From Vampirovibrio chlorellavorus (GTDB lineage Bacteria; Cyanobacteriota; Vampirovibrionia; Vampirovibrionales; Vampirovibrionaceae), in NCBI GenBank assembly GCA_003149345.1, contig QFWI01000011.1:434001-498000 (forward strand): a DNA stretch of 64,000 nucleotides, given 5' to 3'. This document shows, piece after piece, positions 42,013 to 50,853 of the stretch. The notes under the pieces were generated by a model. That model saw only the letters and a program-made list of their open reading frames with translations. It did no database searches and had not been told where the DNA came from. The translations under genes were made by a program, and so were the position numbers. The stretch's first letter is position 1. Every line of letters begins with the position of its first letter.

Positions 42013-43806
42013 ATGGAGCAATTTCAGCCTCAGGACAGCCAGCTTTCGGTGGAAGTAAACCTGGATACCCCTTTACAATCCACCTCTCATGGTCAAACGC
42101 TATTGGCTCATTTGCAAACGGCTTTGCCCAGCCCGCTGGATCTTTTGTTAAGGCCCGGTATGGGCTCTCTGTTGGGCAATGTGACCACGCAACAGGCTTT
42201 ACCGGAAGAAGAGGCCGTGTTCAAACCGGCCAAGACCATCTTGGGTCAGCAAAGTCGCTTGTCGGAGTCCCTGTTGTGGGACATGCAGGAACAGTTTTAT
42301 CGGGAAGCCGGTATTAACGCCTGGAAACAGAATGTGCCTTTGTTCATTACCAATAGCGCTTATATTGCCGAATCTTACGCTGAAATGGTTCTGGCTTTCG
42401 TGGAGGACTATTTTGAGCATCTGGATTTGAGCGAACCTCTCACCATTATTGAATTGGCCACTGGCCCGGGGCGCTTCAGCCACCATATGCTCAAGGAGCT
42501 GGAAAGCAAGTTGGCCTCCTTTGCCAAGTATCAGTCCGTCCGAATCCGCTACATTATGACCGATTTTACCGACAGCAACCCCACTTTTTGGGAGCAGCAC
42601 GAGCGCTTGGCTCCTTATGTGGAAAAAGGGATGCTGGATTTTGCCGTCTTCAATCCCCTGGTGAGTGATTCCGTGACCCTGCGGGTGAGCGGTGAGGTGT
42701 TGGCCCCTGGCTCCTTGAAAAACCCGGTGATTGCCATTGCCAACTACTTTTTCGATACGATCAAACAGGATGTGTTTCGGATCGAATCCAAAGTGTTGAA
42801 AGAAGGTTTGGTGACTTTGGAGCGCAATCTGGAGGGCGTAGACCCGGAATCCCCGCCCCAGCTCAGCGAAATAACGCCGGTCTTTCAATACAAGGATCTC
42901 CGCAGCGATCAGTATTACGACAATCCCCGATTGAACGCCATTTTGAAACACTACCGACATACCATTCGCAACGGCAGTATTTTATTTCCCATCGGTGCGT
43001 TTCAGGTCATCCAGCACTTGGAAGCCCTGTCCAACAATCGCTTGATGCTGATTTCCTCTGACAAGGCTTATACCAGTGTGGAAGAGATGACCCGGTATTA
43101 CCTGCATGACTATGCCCGTCACGAGGGGGCGTTCTCCTATATGGTGAACTACGATGCTATTGGCCAGTACTTTTTAAACCAAAGCGGCCAGTATTTTTAC
43201 ACAGAAGGTGACAGCTTGAGCCTGCAAACAGTTTGCTGTCTGAAATTGGATACCCCAGAGCAGAAGTTTGAGCATCTGAATTATCTGTATCAGCACAAGT
43301 TGAACCGGGCCAATGTCATCAACAGCGTGTGCGGCGCCATGCCGGGACGAGACGATTACGGAAGCGTCGATCATCTTCAGCAGATGCTGTCACACATTCG
43401 CCTGAATCTGTGCGATCCCCGAGTGTTTTTGACAATGGGCCAGCAATTGGTCGATGCTCTGCCACAAGCCGTACACTCCCAGATTGCGGATTTGAAGCAG
43501 TTGATGGCACAGACCTGGAAGAATTATTATTTCTATCCCGGTGAGGTCAATATTCCTTTCTGGTTTGCTCAGATTTACTACGGTATGGGCGAGTATGAAA
43601 AGAGCAATGCGTCTTTGGATGACGCCATCCACTACTATGGTGAGCACGAAGCCCTGTACTTCCTGAAAGGGCAGAACTATGAGCAGTTGCAGCAGTGGCA
43701 CAAAGCACGGACTGTCTATGAGCGGGCTTTGGCGATGAAACCCGATTTCATTGAAGCCACTGACGCCCTGAATCAAGTTAACGCTCGGCTTAAAGATAAA
43801 CCATAG
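42013..43806 (+). CDS. MidA/NDUFAF7-like methyltransferase domain with C-terminal TPR
   Basis: A 597-residue cytoplasmic protein. Residues ~90-400 resemble the SAM-dependent MidA/NDUFAF7 group (Methyltransf_28): LFITNSAYIAESYAEMVLAF, motif I IIELATGPGRFSHHML, RIRYIMTDFTDSNPTFWEQH and AIANYFFDTIKQDVFRI, which corresponds to the ANEFFDALP segment of the family. Residues ~495-595 contain TPR repeats (FAQIYYGMGEYEKSNASLDD, YEQLQQWHKARTVYERALAM). Known members methylate an arginine of a complex I subunit; no complex I gene is in this window and the fused TPR suggests another protein target. The resemblance is by eye and moderate. ATG 42013 has GGAGA nine bases upstream. Its end overlaps the convergent VWA gene by 17 bases. 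Confidence 0.68.
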   Translation: MEQFQPQDSQLSVEVNLDTPLQSTSHGQTLLAHLQTALPSPLDLLLRPGMGSLLGNVTTQQALPEEEAVFKPAKTILGQQSRLSESLLWDMQEQFYREAGINAWKQNVPLFITNSAYIAESYAEMVLAFVEDYFEHLDLSEPLTIIELATGPGRFSHHMLKELESKLASFAKYQSVRIRYIMTDFTDSNPTFWEQHERLAPYVEKGMLDFAVFNPLVSDSVTLRVSGEVLAPGSLKNPVIAIANYFFDTIKQDVFRIESKVLKEGLVTLERNLEGVDPESPPQLSEITPVFQYKDLRSDQYYDNPRLNAILKHYRHTIRNGSILFPIGAFQVIQHLEALSNNRLMLISSDKAYTSVEEMTRYYLHDYARHEGAFSYMVNYDAIGQYFLNQSGQYFYTEGDSLSLQTVCCLKLDTPEQKFEHLNYLYQHKLNRANVINSVCGAMPGRDDYGSVDHLQQMLSHIRLNLCDPRVFLTMGQQLVDALPQAVHSQIADLKQLMAQTWKNYYFYPGEVNIPFWFAQIYYGMGEYEKSNASLDDAIHYYGEHEALYFLKGQNYEQLQQWHKARTVYERALAMKPDFIEATDALNQVNARLKDKP

Positions 43807-44797
43807 CCACGCCCAAGGCGATTAGCAGGGTGGTCAATCCTGCTCCCGCCAACAAAAAGGCCAAATCCACAGTCCGTTGTTCGTAATGAATGGTGCGCTT
43901 CTGGATTTGCTCGTAGACCTTTCGGAAATCGGCTTGCCTGAATACCCGAAAGTAGCTGCCACCGCCCAGTCTTGCCGTTTCCCGCAGGGTGGTTTCATCA
44001 AAATTGACCGGCAATTGCAGGCCCTGGTAGGTAATGGTGCCCCCTGCCGAGCTACCCACCCCGATGGTGTAAACGGTGATATTGGCAGCTTTGGCCTGCC
44101 GAGCGGCCAGTTCCCAGGGGAAACCCTCGTGGCTGTCCCCGTCGCTTAGTAACACAATGACCCGATCCGGGGCCGTTTTGTTGGGTCGCTCGCTTTGGTC
44201 TGAGGGCGTCTCCCCGGAGTCGTCGGGTGGGGTTAGCACTTGAAGGGCCGCTTGCAGGGCGCTGCCAATCTCGGTGCGGGGCTTCAAATCTTTCAGGTTC
44301 AAGGCCTTCAGGTAGTTCACCACCTCCTGGTGCTGGGGAATGGGCGGAGTGACCACATAAGTGCTTCCGGCGAAAAATTCCAGGCCAATGCGAGCGTCCG
44401 GGGGCAGGCTTTCCACAAATTCAATGGCCGCTTGCTTGGCTGCCGTCAGGCGATCCGGCTGAATGTCGTTGGCCATCATGCTCAGCGAGATATCCAGCAC
44501 CAGCATAATATCCGCCGAGTTGACCGGGGCCTGAGTAATAACGCTGGGGCGGGCCAGGGCCATGATCAGCAAGGCCATCATCACGCTGACTGTACCTGGA
44601 AACAGCAGCCGCTTCCACACCGGCGGGGCGGTTTTAATCTGCTCCACAACGGCGGCGTAACTGAAGTGTAAGGCCTGTTGCACCAGGCGGTGGCGCAGTC
44701 GGCGGAGGTATAACCACCAGAACAGGGGAATCAGCAGCAACAGCAAAAGCATCCAGGGCCATTGCAGGTGCAGGGTGGATAGGTCTTGCAAGGTCAT
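43790..44797 (-). CDS. von Willebrand factor A domain membrane protein (BatA/BatB-like)
   Basis: The 335-residue protein has a membrane helix near the N-terminus (WPWMLLLLLLIPLFWWLYL), another before the VWA domain (TVSVMMALLIMALARP), the VWA domain with MIDAS motif DISLSMM at ~100 and SDGDSHEG later, and a C-terminal helix. This is the layout of BatA/BatB aerotolerance proteins. In the MoxR-DUF58-VWA system the ATPase is thought to act as a chaperone that assembles or activates metal or protein partners. The ATG at 44797 overlaps the upstream stop in a TGATG, showing coupling. A GTG three codons earlier is an alternative. Confidence 0.9.
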   Translation of the reverse strand: MTLQDLSTLHLQWPWMLLLLLLIPLFWWLYLRRLRHRLVQQALHFSYAAVVEQIKTAPPVWKRLLFPGTVSVMMALLIMALARPSVITQAPVNSADIMLVLDISLSMMANDIQPDRLTAAKQAAIEFVESLPPDARIGLEFFAGSTYVVTPPIPQHQEVVNYLKALNLKDLKPRTEIGSALQAALQVLTPPDDSGETPSDQSERPNKTAPDRVIVLLSDGDSHEGFPWELAARQAKAANITVYTIGVGSSAGGTITYQGLQLPVNFDETTLRETARLGGGSYFRVFRQADFRKVYEQIQKRTIHYEQRTVDLAFLLAGAGLTTLLIALGVAMVYL

Positions 44798-45798
44798 CAG
44801 GGCCACCTGCTTTCACCGTTCAGCAAGCTCAACAGGGCATCCAGCGGTGGCTGGCTGGTGGAGACGCGGGTGGCCGCGCCCAGCACCTTGAGTTGTTGCA
44901 GACGACTCTCCTGATAACTGCTGGCCTGCGTTATGTAGGCTTGCAGGCAGGCCGGGGCATTGGTATCCACCGCCAGTTGGCAGCCGCTTTCCGGGTCGAT
45001 CAATGACAAGGTGCCCATTCGGGGAAGTAGGGTCGTTTCCAGCGGATCACTGAGCATCAGGCAAAGCAACTTCACTCGCTGGGATAATTCCCCCAAGGCC
45101 GCGTGCCAGGGGCTACCATCCGGCTGCCCTGCATCCGGGGGCCATTTGTCCAGAAAATCGCTGAGGATGACCACCGTGCTGTGGCGGGCTGTCACCCGGT
45201 TCAGTTCCTGCCAGGTGCGTTTCAGGGGATCTGTCGCGGGAGGCGGGTCAATGCCCGGCGGACGGGCTGCCCACTGGAGCAGTTTCTGGGTCAGGTGCCT
45301 GGCGTGTCCGGGGCCGTTGCCGGGGGCCAGTATTTCGTTGCCGTTGGGCCCAATCAGGCAGGCGCCTGTTTTGTGTTCGGCCTTTTGGGCCAGCAAGGCC
45401 AACAGACCAAACAGTTCAATGGCCTGGGATAACTTGGTTTGTTGCTGTCCAAAGCGCATGGAGTGGGTAAAATCCACCACGATCCACAGGGTCAGCTGTT
45501 TTTCTTCAAGATAATCCCGCACGTGGGGAGTCATGGTGCGGGCAAAGACGCTCCAGTCCATTTTTCGGATGTCGTCGCCGGGGCGGTATTCCCGTAAATC
45601 GGCAAAATCCAGACCCGCTCCCCGCAAGATACTTTTTTGGTTTCCGGCCATGGCGTATTTTAATTTCTGGCGCAGCAGAACGTCCAGCTGGGCCAGTAAC
45701 ACATCGGCGTTCTCCGGGATTTCAGGCTGAGGGGGCGGCGGTGGCAAGCAGGCCAGCGGATCCAGAATGGGATCGAACCAACGCAGGAAGGCTGCCAT
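44797..45798 (-). CDS. DUF58 domain protein
   Basis: The 333-residue protein has the DUF58 signature: DFADLREYRPGDDIRKMDW, followed by SVFARTMTPHVRDYLEEKQL and a VWA-like fold with DFTHSMRFG. DUF58 proteins are always found beside MoxR ATPases and VWA proteins. The family function is not established. The gene sits between moxR (four bases upstream) and the VWA gene (one-base overlap), which defines a three-gene operon. Confidence 0.92.
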   Translation of the reverse strand: MAAFLRWFDPILDPLACLPPPPPQPEIPENADVLLAQLDVLLRQKLKYAMAGNQKSILRGAGLDFADLREYRPGDDIRKMDWSVFARTMTPHVRDYLEEKQLTLWIVVDFTHSMRFGQQQTKLSQAIELFGLLALLAQKAEHKTGACLIGPNGNEILAPGNGPGHARHLTQKLLQWAARPPGIDPPPATDPLKRTWQELNRVTARHSTVVILSDFLDKWPPDAGQPDGSPWHAALGELSQRVKLLCLMLSDPLETTLLPRMGTLSLIDPESGCQLAVDTNAPACLQAYITQASSYQESRLQQLKVLGAATRVSTSQPPLDALLSLLNGESRWP

Positions 45799-45802
45799 GG
45801 GT

Positions 45803-46777
45803 TCAGGTTCCTGTCATAACCGGAGCGGGAATGTCGGCCTGGATATTTTTCAGCAGATTGTCCGGGGTCAGTCCGCTGGCCAACCCTTCATAGGACAAAA
45901 TAATGCGATGGCGCAGGCAATCATGGATCAGTTTTTCAATATCACTGGGAATGACATAGGTGCGACCATTCATCAGGGCCAAGGCCTTGCTGGCGTGGGC
46001 CAAAGCCAGGGAGCCCCTTGGGGAGGAGCCGTACTGGATGCCCTTTTGCTCGGGACGACGGGTGGCGTCGATCAGGGCCACAATGTATTGCATCAGCTTG
46101 GGATCAAGGTAAACGGACTGAGCCAGTTGCCGAACTTCCAAAATACGCGCCTGATCCAGGATGGCCTCCAGGGTGGGCAAGACTTCGCCGCTCATGCGCT
46201 GGATAATCACCAGCTCCTCTTCCGCCGATGGGTAGTCGATGATCAGCTTGAACAGGAAGCGATCCAGTTGGGCTTCCGGCAGGGGAAAGGTGCCTTCCGA
46301 TTCAATGGGATTCTGGGTGGCCATCACCATAAAGGGCTCACTCAGCGTAAAAGTCTCTTTGCCGATGGTGACCTGATGCTCCTGCATGGCTTCCAGCAGG
46401 GCGCTTTGCACCTTGGCCGGGGCCCGGTTGATTTCATCGGCCAGCACAAAGTTGGCGAACAAGGGGCCCACTTCGGTGCTGAAAAGACCGCTGGCCGGGT
46501 TATAAATGCGAGTGCCCACCAGATCAGAGGGCAGCAAGTCCGGGGTGAACTGAATGCGCTTGAATTCCAAATCCATGACCTGGCTGAGGCATTTGAGGGT
46601 GAGCGTTTTGGCCAGCCCCGGGGCCCCTTCCACCAGCACATGGCCACCGGCGATCATGGCTACCAGCAAGCGCTCCAGCAGATGCTCTTGCCCCACAATG
46701 ACCTTCTTCAGCTCGTACAGAGCCCGTTCCAACAGGGCCTGACATTCTTGCGCTTGGCTCTCACTCAATCGAATCAT
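45803..46777 (-). CDS. MoxR family AAA+ ATPase
   Basis: A 324-residue MoxR ATPase: Walker A EGAPGLAKTLTLK, the QFTPDLLPSDLVGTRIY segment, Walker B LADEINRAPAKVQSALLEAM, sensor region MATQNPIESEGTFPLPEAQL and DRFLFKL, and arginine in YGSSPRGSLAL near the C-terminus. It is the first gene of the MoxR-DUF58-VWA operon. ATG 46777 is chosen over GTG 46792. TACAAT on the same strand at 46784-46789 ends seven bases before the ATG and no ribosome binding site is visible, so the transcript may be leaderless. Confidence 0.93.
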   Translation of the reverse strand: MIRLSESQAQECQALLERALYELKKVIVGQEHLLERLLVAMIAGGHVLVEGAPGLAKTLTLKCLSQVMDLEFKRIQFTPDLLPSDLVGTRIYNPASGLFSTEVGPLFANFVLADEINRAPAKVQSALLEAMQEHQVTIGKETFTLSEPFMVMATQNPIESEGTFPLPEAQLDRFLFKLIIDYPSAEEELVIIQRMSGEVLPTLEAILDQARILEVRQLAQSVYLDPKLMQYIVALIDATRRPEQKGIQYGSSPRGSLALAHASKALALMNGRTYVIPSDIEKLIHDCLRHRIILSYEGLASGLTPDNLLKNIQADIPAPVMTGT

Positions 46778-46783
46778 ACGCTT

Positions 46784-46789
46784 ATTGTA
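46784..46789 (-). promoter_or_regulatory. -10 box (TACAAT) abutting the moxR start codon
   Basis: On the minus strand TACAAT is followed by AAGCGT and then ATG, so the expected transcription start is at or next to the start codon. A TTTCAC lies 19 bases upstream as a possible -35. Confidence 0.4.
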
Positions 46790-46840
46790 CACCCGCCGGG
46801 GCTTGGATGTGAAACCGGCTTGCGGCAGTATAATCCCCTC

Positions 46841-46869
46841 TTGTTAAATGGCGGGGTTGTTCCTACAAT
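46841..46869 (+). promoter_or_regulatory. sigma70-type promoter of the 46960 gene
   Basis: TTGTTA (46841-46846) and TACAAT (46864-46869) with a 17-base spacer. A second TATAAT lies upstream at 46829-46834. Confidence 0.6.
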
Positions 46870-46959
46870 GACTCCATCCTGATGCTGATCAATCAAACGT
46901 GTCAGGGGTACCGTTTTTTAATTTTGTTGGGTGGGTTCAAATTCAAGTAGAGGGGGCTT

Positions 46960-47592
46960 ATGCAAAACTCGTTCTTATCTTCTTCTTTTGCCGTGCGCAG
47001 CGACCTATTAACTAAAAGTCGGCAGACGTCCTTTGCCCGAAAAGGGCAGGCTCTTTTAAAAGCGCCGTCTCTCAACCAGTGGAATACCCTACGCCCTTTG
47101 TACCTAAAGAGTTTTCAGTGCTTCGGAGCGGGTATGGTCAATAACGGCTCTTTGGCTGAGGAGCCATTAGAGCCGGGGACGTTCCAGAAGGTGTTTTACA
47201 TTCGGGAAGAGCCCCACTTGCTGACTCCTAAGGGGCAGATCCTGAAGCTCAGTGACTCCCTGAAAGAAGCGATGTCCGATACGGATAAGCCCATGCCGGA
47301 GCGGGTTCGACTGCGCTTGGTTTACGAGCAGCAACCGCCGATAGCCGGGATTCGCAAGTTCCTGGAAGACATGGCCAAGCAGGCCCAGGGCAATAGCGCC
47401 CGCATGATTGGGGCTCGTCTGTTTATGGGTATGCCCCGCCAATTGCCGGAGATGGCCTTACAGCAATCGCCCCGAAACGATCGGGAAATTATCTTTGTGG
47501 TGGAAACCAAAAACCGCAGCCGGGATGAACTGCTGAAGTTCGCCCGTTTTCTGGTGAAAGGCTCTCCGTTTCTGCCGGAAAAATATGAGTAG
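46960..47592 (+). CDS. protein of unknown function
   Basis: I do not recognise a family. The 210-residue product begins Ser/Phe/Lys-rich (MQNSFLSSSFAVRSDLL), has no signal peptide or membrane helix, and its C-terminal half is mixed charged with the look of a folded alpha/beta domain (ERVRLRLVYEQQPPIAGIRK, REIIFVVETKNRSRDELLKF). A good ribosome site (GAGGGGG) precedes ATG 46960 and a well formed promoter lies upstream, so it is very likely a real single-gene unit. It converges with the GT9 gene. Confidence 0.75.
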   Translation: MQNSFLSSSFAVRSDLLTKSRQTSFARKGQALLKAPSLNQWNTLRPLYLKSFQCFGAGMVNNGSLAEEPLEPGTFQKVFYIREEPHLLTPKGQILKLSDSLKEAMSDTDKPMPERVRLRLVYEQQPPIAGIRKFLEDMAKQAQGNSARMIGARLFMGMPRQLPEMALQQSPRNDREIIFVVETKNRSRDELLKFARFLVKGSPFLPEKYE

Positions 47593-47620
47593 CGAAAAAT
47601 ACTGAAGGCGCTTGCCCAAC

Positions 47621-48742
47621 TTACACAGCAGGACTGGCAGTGACTTCAAGGGCCTGCCGTACCTTGGCCAACACTTGGGACACGGGTACTTGTAGGCACT
47701 CCGACGTGGCGCAGTTGTCGTTGCGCACGTCCCACAGGCAGGGGCGACAGCTCAGGTTTTCCACTGTGGCGGCCTGAAAGCGGGCATCGTGGGCCGGTAA
47801 TAATTTGCGTTCATCGGTGGGGCCAAATAGGGCCACCAGTGGCTTCTGGTAGCCTACCGCCAGGTGCATGGGAGAAGAATCCACGCACACCAGCACATCG
47901 GCGGCCAGCACCAATGCCCCCAGTTGCAGCAGGTTTTTGGTTTGTCCGTACAGGTTGTGAAATCCATGCAGCGTAGCGGGTAGGGATTTTTGAATCTGAT
48001 CGATGGTCTCGGCGTCATCCGGCCCCCCGGCCAGATAGACCTGATGCCCCTGCTGGCAGAGCTGGGTGATGCACTCTGCCCACCGAATGGGCGGCCAGCC
48101 TTTCAGGATGTTTTTCTGCACACTAATGGCGCTGACCCCGGGGTGGATGAGAATTTTGGAGCCGGGCGGATGGGACGGGATCACGCTGGCTGCCCATTGC
48201 CGATCGGCCTCGGATGGCGGCTTGAGATGCGGCAATACGGGCCGCATGGGCTGATAGGCGTCTCCCAGTAGCGCTTTTAGGAAGCTGCTGGCCAGGGCGA
48301 AGTACATCTCGGCGGCGTAGCCCTTGCGGTCGTGCTTGGGAGCCAGGGGGGCTTCGGTGGTCAGTAGCGCGCGACTCACAGCCCCGGTTTGAAAGCCCAC
48401 CCGAACGGGAATGCCACTGGCAAACAGCAGAATGGGGATAAAGGGACTACTGCCGCTGGAGATCACCGCGTCAAAGTTCCCTTTGCGCAACCTGTTCCAT
48501 AATTCCGCGAACAGGCTTTGCCGGGATTGTCCTTGCACTTGCAGGGGGATGACTTCATCAATGGTTAGTAAGTCTTTCACCGACTGGCTGCGACGTTCCA
48601 GAAACAGGGTGCAGTGAGCCTGCGGCAGGTGTTTTTTGATTTCTTCAATGACCGGAGCGAATAAAATTTCATCGCCGATACCCCCAAAGTTAATGAAGGC
48701 GATGCGTTTCAGGGCGTCTGCTTTTAAGCGTCTATTACCCAT
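47621..48742 (-). CDS. glycosyltransferase family 9 (heptosyltransferase-like)
   Basis: A 373-residue GT-B enzyme of the heptosyltransferase family, which adds heptose to lipid A-core in the cytoplasm. Motifs: RIAFINFGGIGDEILFAPVI at the N-terminus, RVGFQTG, ILIHPGVSA, VYLAGGPDDAETI, ADVLVCVDSSPMHLA and VALFGPTDERK. The C-terminus carries a Cys cluster (SCRPCLWDVRNDNCAT) also found in GT9 proteins. Its ATG overlaps the upstream stop (TAATG). It is the last gene of the minus-strand run that includes a heptose-7-phosphate kinase, which supports heptose as substrate. Confidence 0.88.
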   Translation of the reverse strand: MGNRRLKADALKRIAFINFGGIGDEILFAPVIEEIKKHLPQAHCTLFLERRSQSVKDLLTIDEVIPLQVQGQSRQSLFAELWNRLRKGNFDAVISSGSSPFIPILLFASGIPVRVGFQTGAVSRALLTTEAPLAPKHDRKGYAAEMYFALASSFLKALLGDAYQPMRPVLPHLKPPSEADRQWAASVIPSHPPGSKILIHPGVSAISVQKNILKGWPPIRWAECITQLCQQGHQVYLAGGPDDAETIDQIQKSLPATLHGFHNLYGQTKNLLQLGALVLAADVLVCVDSSPMHLAVGYQKPLVALFGPTDERKLLPAHDARFQAATVENLSCRPCLWDVRNDNCATSECLQVPVSQVLAKVRQALEVTASPAV

Positions 48743-50211
48743 TACAGTTTGCCCTTAAAGGCGTTGGGGTGCTGGGGTTCGGTCAGCTTGGCCAGGGCGG
48801 CCACCATGAACCAGAACAGCAAGTTGACCGAGGGACGGTACCAGATGGTATCGAAGATGCCATACATAAAGGAGCCCGCAATGCCGGTCAGCAAGGCACT
48901 GACCAATAGTTTGTCCGCCAGTGACAAATGCACGGCGTCCAGGGCCAAAAAAGCCCGCAGTACCAGCACAAACAACAGGGACAGGAAAATAGCCAGGCCA
49001 ATAAAACCCTGTTCCACGGCGATTTCCAGAGGCACGCTGTAGGCGCCCAGGGCATTGTAACCCGGCACCATGTACAAGCCGTACACCAGCTTAAAGGTAC
49101 TGTTGCCAGGCCCGATGCCCACAACGGGGTTGTCTCGCACCATTTGGCTGGCGCTGTTGTAGACGTTCAGGCGGTAAGAAATACTGCTGTCCTCTCGCAT
49201 GGCGAAAATGGAGGCCACCCGGGTGCGGATTTTCTCGGAACTCATCACCCCGCCGCCTACGGCCAACAGGCTGACCAGTAACACGATCAGCCAGGCCGGT
49301 TTCATCCAGCGGAAGGTACGTAAGGTGGGATGGTGCCAAATGAGGTGCCCCACACAGGCGAACAAACAAAGAAACATACTACCCATGGCCAAAAAGCCGC
49401 CCCGGGAACCGGTTAAAACCAAAGCCACCAGAATTAATACGCCTGAGAGCAGGCTAAGGAGCGAGATGAGCCAGGTTTTCGGTTTGGCGAAAATGCCGCA
49501 TAATCCGGCGGCGGCAGCAAAGCAGGGGACTAGAAACCCGGCCAGCAAGTTGGGGTTGGAGGGTTTTAGGGTGCCGAAGATGCGATCCATTTGCAGTTCC
49601 GGGTTAATGCTGGGATCGCTCCAGGTGGCCAGCGGCTGAATGTGGTTGAGGTGCTGATAAAAGCCAATCAGGGCTTCTCCCAGTCCCAGGCAGACCAATA
49701 AGCCCATAATGGATGTAATGGTTTTGCTACCGTTTTGGCTGATGACCCGAAACACAGTATAGCCCGCCGCAAAGGTCAGCATTTTGGCCAACCCAATCAG
49801 GCTGGTTGCCAAAAACGAGGAAAAAGCCGTGGATAAAGCCGCAGATCCCAAAAAGCAGGCCACCAGCACATCCACAATAGTCAGTTGATTGAGCCAGTTG
49901 GGCCGCAGGAGGAGGGCCGCAACCAGGGTCACCCCGAACAACAGCCAGGTGACCGCCCCAATAATGCCGGTACCGCTGAAGGTGAGTAGCACCAGCAAGC
50001 CAAAAACCCCCAGGGTCAGTAAAAAACGCACCGCTGAGCCATACCACATGGCGCTGGCCTGTTGATGGGGCAGACCATTGAGCCATTGTCTGGGCCCGCT
50101 CAAAATCTTGGAGGCCCGCAGCCAGTCCGCGATTTGCAGGCCAGTGGTTTCCGCCAGCCGGGCCCACGGGCTGAGCAGCCGAGAACTTTCCAGTGCGTCT
50201 TTCAGAATCAT
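48742..50211 (-). CDS. O-antigen ligase-like membrane protein of the IctB family
   Basis: A 489-residue protein with about 11-12 hydrophobic helices and the Wzy/WaaL core. The periplasmic segment SDPSINPELQMDRIFGTL followed by NPNLLAGFLVP is typical of the IctB proteins of cyanobacteria, once proposed as bicarbonate transporters and now better seen as O-antigen-ligase-like. The later GSRGGFLAM, VVGIGPGNSTFK and YSVPLEIAVEQGFIGLAIF are shared with WaaL. Gene order with DUF4330 upstream and GT9 downstream argues for surface polysaccharide work. The stop overlaps the next start by TAATG. Confidence 0.85.
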   Translation of the reverse strand: MILKDALESSRLLSPWARLAETTGLQIADWLRASKILSGPRQWLNGLPHQQASAMWYGSAVRFLLTLGVFGLLVLLTFSGTGIIGAVTWLLFGVTLVAALLLRPNWLNQLTIVDVLVACFLGSAALSTAFSSFLATSLIGLAKMLTFAAGYTVFRVISQNGSKTITSIMGLLVCLGLGEALIGFYQHLNHIQPLATWSDPSINPELQMDRIFGTLKPSNPNLLAGFLVPCFAAAAGLCGIFAKPKTWLISLLSLLSGVLILVALVLTGSRGGFLAMGSMFLCLFACVGHLIWHHPTLRTFRWMKPAWLIVLLVSLLAVGGGVMSSEKIRTRVASIFAMREDSSISYRLNVYNSASQMVRDNPVVGIGPGNSTFKLVYGLYMVPGYNALGAYSVPLEIAVEQGFIGLAIFLSLLFVLVLRAFLALDAVHLSLADKLLVSALLTGIAGSFMYGIFDTIWYRPSVNLLFWFMVAALAKLTEPQHPNAFKGKL

Positions 50212-50229
50212 GGGGTTCTCTCTGCGGCC

Positions 50230-50787
50230 TTAGTGCGGTTTTTGGGGGACGGCTGCCGGTTTTTCCGCAGGAGCGTTGGTGGCCCTAATGTCCACAATGG
50301 CCCCGGAAACCCGGTAGTCATGCCCTTCCACTTCAATACCCAGACCGATTTTCACTTTAATGCCCTCGGTCACATACCCATCGGCGCTAAACAGGGCGTG
50401 ATCCTTGAGGGTGATCAGATAGTCGTAACCGTAGGGATCGGCGGGATCTTCCAAGGTTTTCAGGCTGCCATTGGGCAACAGATAGGAACTGCGTTTGGGG
50501 GTCTGCTTGACGTCCAGGATTTCCACCTGGCCCCGGGGCTGGTTACGAATGGTGATGGACAGCTTTTTGCCGGGCTGGAATAGATTCGGCTGAAGGGTTT
50601 TCAGGTTACGTATATAAACAGTGTACTGAATATCGCCTTCCCCCTGAATGACTTGGCCGGAAGTGCGGTACATGCCGGACTGGGTGAGCAGAATGCCGCC
50701 CGCCACCAACAGTCCCAGGGCCAGCCCCCCAAAGTCGAAAATATTGATTTTGCCAAACAATTTGCCGGATTGGTCAAGCAGTGTCAT
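50230..50787 (-). CDS. DUF4330 domain protein
   Basis: A 185-residue protein with an N-terminal membrane anchor (IFDFGGLALGLLVAGGILL) and a periplasmic beta-rich domain. The opening LLDQSGKLFGKINIFDF and the later DPYGYDYLITLKDHAL and GIKVKIGLGIEVEGHDYRVS fit DUF4330, a family I know mainly from cyanobacteria. Function is unknown. It lies 18 bases upstream of the IctB-like gene. Confidence 0.8.
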   Translation of the reverse strand: MTLLDQSGKLFGKINIFDFGGLALGLLVAGGILLTQSGMYRTSGQVIQGEGDIQYTVYIRNLKTLQPNLFQPGKKLSITIRNQPRGQVEILDVKQTPKRSSYLLPNGSLKTLEDPADPYGYDYLITLKDHALFSADGYVTEGIKVKIGLGIEVEGHDYRVSGAIVDIRATNAPAEKPAAVPQKPH

Positions 50788-50853
50788 GAAAGTCGTCCTG
50801 TGCCTCTATTGGTTAATAGTTCCAACGGGATAAGTAAAAGAGTTGATGGTGAA

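Noticed and set aside
45767..46882. 371-codon open frame antisense to moxR
   Set aside because: It runs opposite a clear MoxR ATPase, has no family features and is Gln/His/Gly-rich in the way of antisense frames.
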